This document shows positions 43,975 through 52,568 of a stretch of 64,000 bases of DNA, piece by piece. The notes under the pieces were generated by a model. It was given only the letters and a program-made list of their open reading frames with translations, was not told the DNA's origin and searched no databases. The translations under genes were made by a program, and so were the position numbers. Source of the stretch: Haloferax sp. Atlit-12N (lineage in GTDB: Archaea > Halobacteriota > Halobacteria > Halobacteriales > Haloferacaceae); contig NZ_PSYW01000003.1 in NCBI RefSeq assembly GCF_003383095.1, forward strand, positions 372,001-436,000, written 5' to 3'. The first letter of the stretch is position 1. The number at the start of each line of letters is the position of its first letter.

Positions 43975-45354
43975 TTAGACTCGTTGCGTTTCGGCCGTGA
44001 CCGCCTCGATGCCATCGGTGATGACGTCGAGCGCCGTCTCCGCGAGGTCGCGGGTGAGCACGAGCGGCGGGAGCAGGCGCAGGATGTTGCCGTGCCGGCC
44101 GGCCTTCCACACCAGCACGCCGCGCTCGAAGCAGTACTGCTGGAGCGCGTCGGCCGCGTCGCCGTCGGGGTTGCCGTCGGCGTCGACGAACTCCGCGCCG
44201 ATGAACAGCCCCTTCCCGCGAACGTCCACGATTCGCGGGTTGTCTTCTGCGACTTCGGAGAGCCGTCCGCGGATGTACTGGCCGAGGTCGCGGGCGTGCG
44301 CGAGGAGGTCGTGCTCCTGAATGTACTCGATGGCGCGGGTGCCGGCGCGCATCCCGACGACGTGGCCGCGGTAGGTGCCCGCGTGGTCGCCCGACCCCCA
44401 CGTATCGAGGTCCTCGTGGTAGATAGTCGCCGACAGCGGGAAGCCGGTCCCGCCGAGCGCCTTCGCCGAGGTCATCACGTCCGGCGTGACACCGTACCAC
44501 TCGCTGGCCCACCACTTGCCGGAGCGACCGAGGCCGCTCTGAATCTCGTCGAACACGAGCGGCACGTCGTTGTCGTCGGCGATGTCGCGGAGGCCCTTCA
44601 GGAAGCCCTTCGGCGGGGTGACGACGCCGCCTTCGCCCTGAATCGGCTCGACGAAGATACCAGCCGGGTTGGCGAGGCCGCCGTAGGGGTCCTCGAAGAT
44701 GGCCTTGACCTCTTCGAGACAGTGGTCCACCGCCTCTTGCGGTCCCTTGCCCATCTCGATAGTGTTCGGGTAGGGCGCGTGGACCACGTCGGGGAGCAGC
44801 GGTGAGTAGTCCCCCTTGAACTTCTTGTTGCCGGTGAGGCTCATCGCGCCGCTCGTCGCGCCGTGGTACGCGCCGCGGAAGGCGACGAGACCGCTCCCTT
44901 CGGTGTTGTACTTGGCGAGTTTGATAGACGCCTCGATGGCGTCGCTCCCCGTCGGACCGCCGAAGACGACGCGGTTGTTCCCGCGCAGTCCCTCGGGCGC
45001 GATTTCGTCCAGTTTCTCGATGAGGTCGAGTCGGGCCTCCGTCGGGAAGTCGACGGTGTGGACGAACTTATCGGTCTGCTCGTGGACCGCGTCGAGGACG
45101 TACGGGTTCGAGTGACCGACGTTCAACACGCCGATACCGGCGAACATGTCGATGAAGGTGTTGCCGTCGGCGTCGCGCACCGTCGCGCCCTTCCCGCTGT
45201 CGAACGCGATGGGGATATCCTCAGGGTACGAGACGGCGCTGCTGTCGATTCGCTGTTGTTTTTCGAGGAGTCGCGTCGATTTCGGCCCCGGAACGTCGCC
45301 CACGCTCGGCGCGTCGTCGAAGTGCAACTCGTGAATCGGTGGACCTGCGACCAT
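43975..45354 (-). CDS. Class III aminotransferase, diaminobutyrate-2-oxoglutarate type
   Basis: A 459-residue PLP enzyme. The [20 protein letters not shown] segment is characteristic of diaminobutyrate transaminases (DoeD/EctB-like). [33 protein letters not shown] with the PLP-interacting Asp, and the PLP Lys in [16 protein letters not shown] are present. It would transfer the amino group of 2,4-diaminobutyrate to 2-oxoglutarate, giving aspartate semialdehyde, the substrate expected for the neighbouring aldehyde oxidoreductase. TATA-like ATTATTTATG lies about 30 nt upstream. It is more likely than the 39186 paralogue to be DoeD. Confidence 0.88.
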   Translation of the reverse strand: MVAGPPIHELHFDDAPSVGDVPGPKSTRLLEKQQRIDSSAVSYPEDIPIAFDSGKGATVRDADGNTFIDMFAGIGVLNVGHSNPYVLDAVHEQTDKFVHTVDFPTEARLDLIEKLDEIAPEGLRGNNRVVFGGPTGSDAIEASIKLAKYNTEGSGLVAFRGAYHGATSGAMSLTGNKKFKGDYSPLLPDVVHAPYPNTIEMGKGPQEAVDHCLEEVKAIFEDPYGGLANPAGIFVEPIQGEGGVVTPPKGFLKGLRDIADDNDVPLVFDEIQSGLGRSGKWWASEWYGVTPDVMTSAKALGGTGFPLSATIYHEDLDTWGSGDHAGTYRGHVVGMRAGTRAIEYIQEHDLLAHARDLGQYIRGRLSEVAEDNPRIVDVRGKGLFIGAEFVDADGNPDGDAADALQQYCFERGVLVWKAGRHGNILRLLPPLVLTRDLAETALDVITDGIEAVTAETQRV

Positions 45355-45377
45355 GCCTCAACCCATGCAGAACAGTC

Positions 45378-45425
45378 ATAAATAATTTGTCCACGATTCC
45401 TATTGATAACGTACACAGTATTCGG
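45378..45425. promoter_or_regulatory. Divergent promoter region with the island motif GTACACAGTATTCGG
   Basis: CATAAATAAT (45378-45387) is the TATA of the aminotransferase on the minus strand. GTACACAGTATTCG (45411-45424) matches 13 of 14 bases of the site before doeA at 29622-29635 and lies between the divergent aminotransferase and AOR genes. Confidence 0.6.
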
Positions 45426-45512
45426 TTTCGAGTCCGGTTCCTCGCGGCGGTCCAGTTAGCTACGTAACAGTAACCACAATGGATTTGTGCGAGGCAAGCC
45501 CTTCTTTTTCTA

Positions 45513-47180
45513 ATGTTACACGCAAAAGGTCCGCTGCTCACGGTCGACTTGGGAGACAAAACGAGCCGGACGGAAGACATCGACGAGATTCTCGAATCGT
45601 ACGTCGGTGGCCGCGGGGTCGCCACCCGACTCGCTCACGAGCGCGTCCCCTTCGACGTGGACCCGTTCAGCCCGGAGAACCGGGTCTACTTCAGTACCGG
45701 TCCGATGCAGGCGTCGAACATGAGCTTCACCGGCCGGACGAACTGCACCAGCGTCTCGCCGCTGACCGGCGGCCTTTGTTCGTCGAACGCGGGCGGGTTC
45801 GTCTCGCGGAACTTCGCTGACGCGGGCTACTCGGCGGTCGAACTCGAGGGCGCGAGCGACGAACTGGTCGTCCTCCACGTCACAGACGAGGGCGTCGAGT
45901 TCGAGTCCGTCCCGGACCTCGCCGGCGCGACGGTCCCCGAGACGGTCGCGTACCTCGACGACGAACACGGCATCGAAGCCGACCGGACGATGGTCGTCGG
46001 CCCCGCCGGCGAGAACCTCGTGCGCTTCGCCTCCATCATGACGAGCGAGGAGCGCGCGTTCGGCCGCGGCGGCCTCGGTGCCGTCCTCGGGTCGAAGAAC
46101 GTGAAGGCGCTCACCTTCGGCGGCGACTCCGCGCCCGACATCGAGATTCCGTCGTCACAGATGGAAATTCACCGGGAGGCCGCCACCGACGACCACATCA
46201 TGAAGCGACAGGGAACCGTCGCCGTGCTGGACCTCGCCAACGAGATGGACGGCCTCCCGTCGTACTACTTCTCCGAGCGCCACTTCGAGGGTGCAGAGGG
46301 CATCAACGGCGACGCCATCGAGAAGAAGAAGTACAAGAAGGGAACCTGCTCGGCCTGCGCGTTCGCGTGCAAACTCCCCACGAAAGACGAGGAAGCGGGC
46401 GTCGAGACCGAGGGGCCCGAGTTCGAAGTCACCATGGCGTTCGGGTCGAACTCCGGCGTCGACGACATCGTCGAGGTGATGAAGTCGAACGAACTGTGCG
46501 ACCGCTACGGCCTCGACGCCATCTCGGCCGGCAACACCGTCGCGGCCTACCTCGCCAGCGAAGACGAGTTCGGCAACACCGACCTCATCCACGACCTCGT
46601 GGAGAAAATCGCGCTCCGGGAGGGCGTCGGCGACGACCTCGCCGAGGGTATCGCCCGCGTGCACGACGACCTCGGCGTGGAGAACTGGACGGTCAAGGGG
46701 ATGGACTTCGCCGCCCACGAGGGGCGCGTCCTCCACGGACAGGGCCTGTCGTACGCCGTCGCCAACCGTGGCGCGGACCACATGTACGCGGTGTTCTACT
46801 CGCAGGAGTACCCGCTCGTCGGCAAGGACGACGCCTACCCGCCGGAGGGCTTCGAGGGCAAGCCCAAGCGCCTCATCGAGAAGGAAAACCAGATGGCGCT
46901 CAACGACAGCGGCATCGTCTGTAAGTTCTCGCGGGACTTCATGACCCCCGAGCGCTACGAGATGCTGTTCGGTGCCGACTTCGAGGACCTGCTGGCCGTC
47001 GGCGACCGCATCGTCACGCTCGAACGGCACTTCAACAACCAGCGCGGCTTCGACCGCGGCGACGACACGCTCCCGTACGCCGACGAGTTAGACGGGTTCG
47101 AGGCGGCGCTCGAAGCGTACTACGAGCGTCGCGGGTGGACTGACGACGGCGTCGTTCCGTCCGGGAACGTCCCGGCGTAA
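45513..47180 (+). CDS. Aldehyde ferredoxin oxidoreductase (tungsten/molybdopterin) family enzyme
   Basis: A 555-residue enzyme of the AOR family. The N-terminal pterin-binding part shows VDLGDKTSRTEDIDE, GRGVATRLAH and FSTGPMQASNMSFTGRTNC. The [4Fe-4S] cluster is bound by CSACAFACK near 270 and a late Cys in SGIVCKFSRD. Motifs around VVGPAGENLVRFASIM and RAFGRGGLGAVLGSKNVKA bind the pterin. AOR enzymes oxidise aldehydes to acids with ferredoxin. Here the likely substrate is aspartate semialdehyde from the neighbouring aminotransferase, replacing the NAD-dependent DoeC of bacteria (inference). It converges with the IclR regulator. Confidence 0.9.
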   Translation: MLHAKGPLLTVDLGDKTSRTEDIDEILESYVGGRGVATRLAHERVPFDVDPFSPENRVYFSTGPMQASNMSFTGRTNCTSVSPLTGGLCSSNAGGFVSRNFADAGYSAVELEGASDELVVLHVTDEGVEFESVPDLAGATVPETVAYLDDEHGIEADRTMVVGPAGENLVRFASIMTSEERAFGRGGLGAVLGSKNVKALTFGGDSAPDIEIPSSQMEIHREAATDDHIMKRQGTVAVLDLANEMDGLPSYYFSERHFEGAEGINGDAIEKKKYKKGTCSACAFACKLPTKDEEAGVETEGPEFEVTMAFGSNSGVDDIVEVMKSNELCDRYGLDAISAGNTVAAYLASEDEFGNTDLIHDLVEKIALREGVGDDLAEGIARVHDDLGVENWTVKGMDFAAHEGRVLHGQGLSYAVANRGADHMYAVFYSQEYPLVGKDDAYPPEGFEGKPKRLIEKENQMALNDSGIVCKFSRDFMTPERYEMLFGADFEDLLAVGDRIVTLERHFNNQRGFDRGDDTLPYADELDGFEAALEAYYERRGWTDDGVVPSGNVPA

Positions 47181-47234
47181 CGCGTCTGAGTACCCCTTCG
47201 CCCGACGAATTCTCCGTCTCTCTCCCCCCGCTTC

Positions 47235-48032
47235 TCACTCTTCGTCCGTTTCGCCCGCCGGAGTCTGGTATAGCTCCGCGATGCCCTGTTCGAATCGCTC
47301 GGCGGCGCGTTCGAGCAGTTCGGCCTGCGTCGCCCGCGTCTCCTCGTCGATGACGTAGGCGGGACCGCTCAGGTTCAGCGACCCGTACACCTCGCCCCGC
47401 GGCGACTTCACGGCCTTCCCGATGGCCCAAAAGCCTTCGACCGCCTCGCCGCTGTTCTCGGCGTATCCCTGCTCGCGGACGGTCGCCAGCTCTGCGAACA
47501 GTTCGTCTTCGGTCGTGATGGAGGCGTCCGTCGCCGCAGGCAGTCCCCAGCGGTCGATGATGTCCCGCACTCGGGTCTCCGGGTACTCGGCGATAATCGC
47601 CTTCCCCGAACTCGTCGTGTGGACGTGGAACGGACTGCCGTCGATGAGAAACCGCGGGGAGTTCGCGAATTCGAGGTCGCCGTACAACGAGACGATGCGG
47701 CCGTGTTCTTCGACCGCGAAGTCCGCGTCCATCGACGACTCGTTGTCGAGCCACGAGACGGTCTCCTGAGCGACCCGGTAGTAGTCTTTGCGCGTCCTGA
47801 CGTAGTCGCCGAGATGACAGAACTTCGCTCCCAGCTGGTACTCGTTGTCGATGTTCACGACGTAGCCGTACTCCGCGAGCGTCTTCAGGTGAGCGTGGAC
47901 GGTGCTCTTCGCGAGGTCGGTCGCCTCGACCAACTCGCTCATCGTCGCCCCCTCCAGTTCGAGGATGTGGTCGACGAGCGCCAACGAGGCGGCGGTCGTC
48001 TTGAGCACGCCGGACGGGTCGTGTCTATTCAT
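47235..48032 (-). CDS. IclR-family transcriptional regulator
   Basis: A 265-residue regulator. The start ATG at 48032 (MNRHDPSGVLKTTAASLALVD) follows a TTTAACC TATA-like element at about 22-26 nt; the in-frame extension to 48134 is unlikely. Winged helix at about 10-70 with MSELVEATDLAKSTVHAHL as the HTH; the IclR effector domain occupies 80-255 with SPFHVHTTSSGKAIIAEYP and the usual TVREQGYAEN element. Its place at the end of the island makes it the prime candidate to read the GTACACAG motifs. IclR proteins sense small acids such as the pathway's intermediates. Confidence 0.92.
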   Translation of the reverse strand: MNRHDPSGVLKTTAASLALVDHILELEGATMSELVEATDLAKSTVHAHLKTLAEYGYVVNIDNEYQLGAKFCHLGDYVRTRKDYYRVAQETVSWLDNESSMDADFAVEEHGRIVSLYGDLEFANSPRFLIDGSPFHVHTTSSGKAIIAEYPETRVRDIIDRWGLPAATDASITTEDELFAELATVREQGYAENSGEAVEGFWAIGKAVKSPRGEVYGSLNLSGPAYVIDEETRATQAELLERAAERFEQGIAELYQTPAGETDEE

Positions 48033-48700
48033 GGAGGGGAATCCACGGTCAGGGGTTAAAGATGTACCTCCGTTTGTTGGGGCGGCCGTGTCAGCAGGTA
48101 CCCGCGATACCGGGACTGAACGCTCGCTCGACACGACCTGTCCCGACTGCTCGGCGATTCAGGATGTTCCGGAAAGTCGAACATTTATACGTAGATCTCT
48201 AGATTGTCAATAGTTAACACACTTCTATGAGATGATTACGAACAGTAGGTGTTGTAATTATCCGTTCATCCGGGGAGAACTGGCTCATCTCTATATACGT
48301 ATTCGGAAAACGGGAACGTCGCGTGTCCCGAGACGTGTGAGGTTCGGTTTTACGGACGAATAAGCGCCTGAAACCGCCACTCTCGCCACAGTTTTCGGAC
48401 GCGTGAACGTTTAAGTGTGGCTGGCGACACCGGGCAACACGACCACTTCTCTCCGTGCCGTGTGTCGAGCGTCGTCGTTCCGCTCGCTGTCATCGGTTAG
48501 TTCGCGGTGAACGCACGCGCACGCTCTCGTGACAAGAAAATTAGACTCTCGCGACGACCGCGTCCGAGTACGCATTCAGTCAACGCGGAGCCGCCCATCT
48601 CCATTACAGACATAACTATGTAATTCAACTGCCCGAATCCGCCCGTCACGAACTCTGTCCGGTCGTCGGGTGCTGTGGGTGGTTGCGCCGGAGGATGCGA
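48033..48700. other. 668-nt gene-less region
   Basis: No credible gene on either strand. AT-rich tracts include ACATTTATACG near 48181 and TCTAGATTGTCAATAG near 48200. At 48604-48623 lies one of two near-identical 20-bp near-palindromes. Confidence 0.5.
48604..48623. repeat. 20-bp near-palindrome TTACAGACATAACTATGTAA, copy 1
   Basis: Matches the copy at 49984-50003 at 17 of 20 positions and shares the preceding GCCCAT context; the two lie 1.4 kb apart, flanking the inositol-phosphatase-like gene. Confidence 0.6.
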
Positions 48701-49504
48701 CTACTGCGTCGCCTCGAACGCCGCCTGCGCCGCTTCGAGCACCTCGTCGTGTGCGCGCCCGTTCGACGCGACGAGACCCGGCTGTCCCGGTCCCCAGTTG
48801 TTTCCGTGGAGGTCGGTTACCGTTCCGCCCGCGCGCTTGACTAGGTAGACCCCGGCCACGGTGTCCCACGCGTTCGGGTGTTCGTCGAGTCCGACGACCG
48901 CGTCTATCGACCCGTCGGCGAGTCGCGAGAGCGTCAGTTGCGTCGTCCCGAGTTTCCGCATCTCGCCGAACGTACCGAAGATGTCCCCCGCGAGCCGTTC
49001 GATTCCCGGTCGGTCACCGTCCTGATACCGGAGCGTCGAGGAGACGAGAAACGCGCTGGTGTTCGACTCGTCGTTGACGGAGATTGGTCGTCCGTTCCGC
49101 TCGACTCCCTCCTCCGTGGCGATGTAGGTGTCTCCCGTCTCGGGAGAGACGTTCACCGCCGCAATCGGAGTCTGGTCTTTGACGACGGCGACGCTCGTCA
49201 CCCACTCGCGGGCCCCCCGTGTGTAGTTTTGCGTCCCGTCTATCGGGTCGATAATCCAGGCGTATCCCGACTCGGGGACGGTCTTCAGTTCGTCTTCCTC
49301 CTCGCCGACGACCGCGTCGTCGGGGAAGCGCTCTCTAATCGTCGAGATGACCCGGCGTTGTGTCTCGCGGTCGACTTCCGTGACGAGGTCTATCGCGTCG
49401 CCTTTCTGCTCGATATCGAGTTCGGTTCTGAAACGCGCCGACGCGTGGTCGGCACCTCTCTTCGCGGCATCGATTGCGACTTCCGTGCGGGGGTCCGTGT
49501 CCAT
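48701..49504 (-). CDS. Inositol monophosphatase family phosphatase
   Basis: A 267-residue Mg-dependent phosphatase. The metal sites are VVGEEEDE (Glu) and IIDPIDGTQNY (the DPxDGT core), with the final Asp in NAWDTVAGVYLVKRAGG. The family covers inositol monophosphatase, archaeal fructose-1,6-bisphosphatase and NAD phosphatase. I use the ATG at 49504 (MDTDPRTEVAIDAAK) rather than 49522, since family members begin near this point. Substrate cannot be named; in the setting of sugar genes downstream, a sugar phosphate is plausible. It stands alone in lower-GC surroundings. Confidence 0.88.
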   Translation of the reverse strand: MDTDPRTEVAIDAAKRGADHASARFRTELDIEQKGDAIDLVTEVDRETQRRVISTIRERFPDDAVVGEEEDELKTVPESGYAWIIDPIDGTQNYTRGAREWVTSVAVVKDQTPIAAVNVSPETGDTYIATEEGVERNGRPISVNDESNTSAFLVSSTLRYQDGDRPGIERLAGDIFGTFGEMRKLGTTQLTLSRLADGSIDAVVGLDEHPNAWDTVAGVYLVKRAGGTVTDLHGNNWGPGQPGLVASNGRAHDEVLEAAQAAFEATQ

Positions 49505-50238
49505 AGCGACTATGTACGACACGGCGAGAAAAAGCCTCGGACAGCGGTCAAGCCTTCGCGGTCTTTTGCCGACTACGCGACGGGAGTTTGCTGTCGGTTA
49601 GTTTCTCCCCGGTGGGTGTACGCGTTCTGAGGGTCACAACACGCCGACTCGCGGTATCTCGACCGTTCTTCCCCTCAGAACGACCATCCGAGATTCGATA
49701 CGGGTACGGCACCCCTCAGAGCGGGGCTCTGCGCCCACTCGTGACCCCTCGTCCGAGGCCACGAGTTCGCGCGTGGCCGAAACCGGTCTCTGTAGCGCCT
49801 TATTCGCGACTCCACCATCTCTGTGATAACTCACCAAGCGAGCTCGTTGCTCGTGGGGACGTGCCGATAGGTACGGTCGAAGGATCTGATGCATTCTGTC
49901 TTCCTGCACGTATTGGAACTCTCGACGCAGCGGCCTCTTCAGCGCCTAAAATACCGATATTCGAATAAAATTCGCCCATTCTATTACACATATAATTATG
50001 TAACGCTTATCTGTGTGTAGCCAATAAAAATTCTCAGATAGCAAACGAGATGTGGCAATCCGTGCCGCTAGTCGAGGGTCGCTTTCAATTTCGCGTGAGT
50101 CGGCTAGCGGGGTCTCGAAAAAGAACAGAATCGGTAGTGATCCGTCTGCTCACGTGCGTACTTCACCAACCGAACAGTGCGCGGTTGAGCTCTCTCGTCG
50201 GGCAAGCGGTACTCACTGACGACTCCGGGAGACGAGGT
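49505..50238. other. Gene-less region between the phosphatase and universal stress genes
   Basis: Several short frames exist on both strands (for example 49588-49968 +, 49634-49909 -), but none has haloarchaeal codon bias, a recognisable motif or a ribosome site. It contains the second 20-bp near-palindrome. It may be decayed mobile or regulatory sequence. Confidence 0.45.
49984..50003. repeat. 20-bp near-palindrome TTACACATATAATTATGTAA, copy 2
   Basis: See copy 1 at 48604-48623. On the minus strand this element lies directly in front of a short ATG reading frame, so it may also be a leftover promoter. Confidence 0.6.
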
Positions 50239-50685
50239 TCACCGAGTGGTGACGGTGACGAATCCGTCGAACTCGAGGATGACTCGCTGCGTGGTGTCAC
50301 CGAAGATGGCCTTACCCGTCGGCGACCGTTGACGCCCTGAGAGGAAGATGTGGTCGCACTCGTTTTCGACTGCCGCATCGAGTACTTCAGTGGCCTTGTC
50401 GCCGAGGGACCCGACCGCCCGGTACTCCACCTCGAAATCAGCGAGCACTTCGCGTCCGAGGTCTTGAGCGAACTTCGTCGCCCCCTCTCGCGCGTCGTCG
50501 TGTGTGTAACTCCTCGAGGAACTCAGGAGCGTCTCCATCGTCCCGCGTCGGGCTTTGTACTCGTCTTCCGTCGTCACGTGGATGAGGACCATTTCGGCAT
50601 TCATCTGTTCGGCGATCGAACCGGCCTCGCGGACGACCTTCTTCGAGATCTCCGACGGGTCTACGACGGCTAGGACTCGTTCCAT
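50239..50685 (-). CDS. Universal stress protein (UspA family)
   Basis: A 148-residue protein. The N-terminal strand RVLAVVDPSEISKKVVREAG is typical of the UspA nucleotide-binding fold. The ATP-binding signature G-x-x-x-x-x-x-G...T is seen in SGRQRSPTGKAIFGDTTQRV, so it is probably of the ATP-binding kind. It diverges from the GntP permease gene, with only about 150 nt between them; USPs next to transporters often modulate them. Confidence 0.9.
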   Translation of the reverse strand: MERVLAVVDPSEISKKVVREAGSIAEQMNAEMVLIHVTTEDEYKARRGTMETLLSSSRSYTHDDAREGATKFAQDLGREVLADFEVEYRAVGSLGDKATEVLDAAVENECDHIFLSGRQRSPTGKAIFGDTTQRVILEFDGFVTVTTR

Positions 50686-50837
50686 ACCGTCTCCACGTGG
50701 GCCTCCTTTGAAGAAACTAGGGCAGCGACGTCGTAGACTCCCTCAGAGAACGTTGTATTCCTCCCAACTGTATACACAACCAAGCATTGACACATAGTAA
50801 CAATTATTAACTAATATGATTGATTCGAGGACGGATC

Positions 50838-52232
50838 ATGACGGTGGAGTTCGTCCATAGTCCGCTACTTACGTTCGTAGTCGGGCTCATACTAGTTGTA
50901 CTGTTCCTCGTCGTGTGGGACCTCCCCGCGTTCGTGGGGTTAGGGCTCGCCGCGTTCTCCGTCGGCATCGTCAACTCGGTGTTCGTCTCGGACTTCGCGC
51001 TCGTCGATGCGGCGACGAGAACGGCAGCGGCGTTCGGAAACGGGATGGAAGGTATCGGTATTCCCATCCTCATGGCGGCAATCATCGGCAAGTCGATGCT
51101 GGAAAGTGGGTCCGCTCAACGTATCGTGCGGACGTTTCAATCACTCGTCGGGCGGGAGAACTCGGAATTTGCGCTGTGGGGGAGCAGTACGGTCCTCTCG
51201 ATTCCGGTGTTCTTCGACAGCGTCCTGTTCCTCTTAGCGCCGCTCGCCCGCTCGATGCGTGCACGCCGCGGAAAGAACTACGCGTTGTATCTCATCGCCG
51301 TGGGCGCCGGCGGCTCTGCGGCGCACGTGTTCATTCCGCCGACCCCGGGGCCGCTGGCAGTCGCTAGTCAAGTCGGCGTCGACCTCGCCATGACGATGGC
51401 TGTCGGTGTGGCCGTCGCGATTCCTTCGGCGACGATGTCCGGGCTCGTCTTCGGCCATTGGGCCAACGCTCGGATGGAGATTCCGCTGCGAGACTCGATG
51501 GGGACGACGACCGAAGAACTCGAAGAACGGGCACAGCAGAGCAGTAGCTCGCTTCCGGGGACGTTCGAGGCCGCGCTCCCGATCGTCCTCGCGGTCGTGT
51601 TAGTGAGTTCGCTTACGATTCTCAACACGCTCGAACCGCTCTATCCGTCGCTCGCGGTCGTCAGACCAGGAATCGCATTTATCGGAGACAAGAACGTCGC
51701 CATGACGCTCGCTGGGCTTACAGCGGCGCTCACGTACCTCCGCTGGTCCGACCTCTCGCGTTCGCTGTGGGAAGACGAGCTTACTGAGGCGCTCAAGAGC
51801 GGTGGGAACATCGCTGCAATCACCGCGATGGGTGGCGCGTTCGGCGCGCTGCTCGCCGCGTCGGGAATCGGCCCGTACATCGCCGATAGCCTCCGTGGGA
51901 TTGGTATCGGACTGCTGGTGACCGCGTGGCTTATCGCCGCTATCGTCCGCATCGCACAGGGGTCGGCAACGGCCGCGATGCTGACGACCGCGGGTATCAT
52001 GGCACCGCTGACGAGCCAGCTCAGCGTACACCCCGCGTACCTCGTTATGGCGATCGGCTCGGGCGGCATCATCTGTTCGTGGTACAACGACTCCGGCTTC
52101 TGGCTGATGAAGGAGATCGGCGGTCTGACGCAGATGGAGACGCTGAAAACGTGGACGGCGCTGACGACGATTATCTCGGTCACGGGAATCGCTTCGGTGC
52201 TCGTCTTCTCGACTATCGTTCCGCTCGCGTGA
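50838..52232 (+). CDS. GntP-family permease
   Basis: A 464-residue membrane protein with about 12 hydrophobic segments, beginning SPLLTFVVGLILVVLFLVVW. The GntP family transports gluconate and related sugar acids. Recognisable elements are SVGIVNSVFVSDFALVD, AFGNGMEGIGIPILMAAIIG, FDSVLFLLAPLARSMRARRG, HVFIPPTPGPLAVASQVGVD and GSATAAMLTTAGIMAP. The ATG at 50838 is chosen over the TTG at 50820. It shares a divergent region with the universal stress protein gene; its neighbourhood with secreted glycosidases suggests uptake of a released sugar acid (inference). A strong T-run follows the gene. Confidence 0.9.
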   Translation: MTVEFVHSPLLTFVVGLILVVLFLVVWDLPAFVGLGLAAFSVGIVNSVFVSDFALVDAATRTAAAFGNGMEGIGIPILMAAIIGKSMLESGSAQRIVRTFQSLVGRENSEFALWGSSTVLSIPVFFDSVLFLLAPLARSMRARRGKNYALYLIAVGAGGSAAHVFIPPTPGPLAVASQVGVDLAMTMAVGVAVAIPSATMSGLVFGHWANARMEIPLRDSMGTTTEELEERAQQSSSSLPGTFEAALPIVLAVVLVSSLTILNTLEPLYPSLAVVRPGIAFIGDKNVAMTLAGLTAALTYLRWSDLSRSLWEDELTEALKSGGNIAAITAMGGAFGALLAASGIGPYIADSLRGIGIGLLVTAWLIAAIVRIAQGSATAAMLTTAGIMAPLTSQLSVHPAYLVMAIGSGGIICSWYNDSGFWLMKEIGGLTQMETLKTWTALTTIISVTGIASVLVFSTIVPLA

Positions 52233-52568
52233 ATTTCGGCCGTCGAAACCAAGCGTCAAACGGAAGCGATGCACGCACCGAGACCACAACCGCGTACTCT
52301 CTTGGTGGCTTTTTTTGTCCGTCGCTCGGCAGTGAGCTGCTGTGGACTCCGGAGATGGTCACGGGGAGGTCGGCTCCGACGACACGACCGAGTCAGACAC
52401 CGAACTGAACGTTGCAAAAAAGCCGTGGCCGATGGAGCGGTCCGAACCGTCCGGGGACGTGGCTGAGTCCGCCTTTTTGTCGCCTGCGACGACGCGTCGT
52501 TCGTCACCAGCCACCTGCTGTACGTCGCCGGCGGCGATGCCGTGCTGTGAGTCTGGTCGGTCGCTCGA
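52233..52568. other. 336-nt convergent spacer
   Basis: No credible gene. Besides the T7 run for the permease it holds six A on the + strand at 52416-52421 (T6 on the minus strand, preceded by GGCCACGGC), a candidate terminator for the GH43 gene. Confidence 0.5.
52310..52316 (+). terminator. T7 terminator after the GntP permease gene
   Basis: Seven T in a row about 80 nt after the stop. Confidence 0.55.

Noticed and set aside
49588..49968. 126-codon frame between the phosphatase and stress protein genes
   Set aside because: Arg/Pro-rich product typical of non-coding GC-rich DNA; opposite-strand frames are equally weak.
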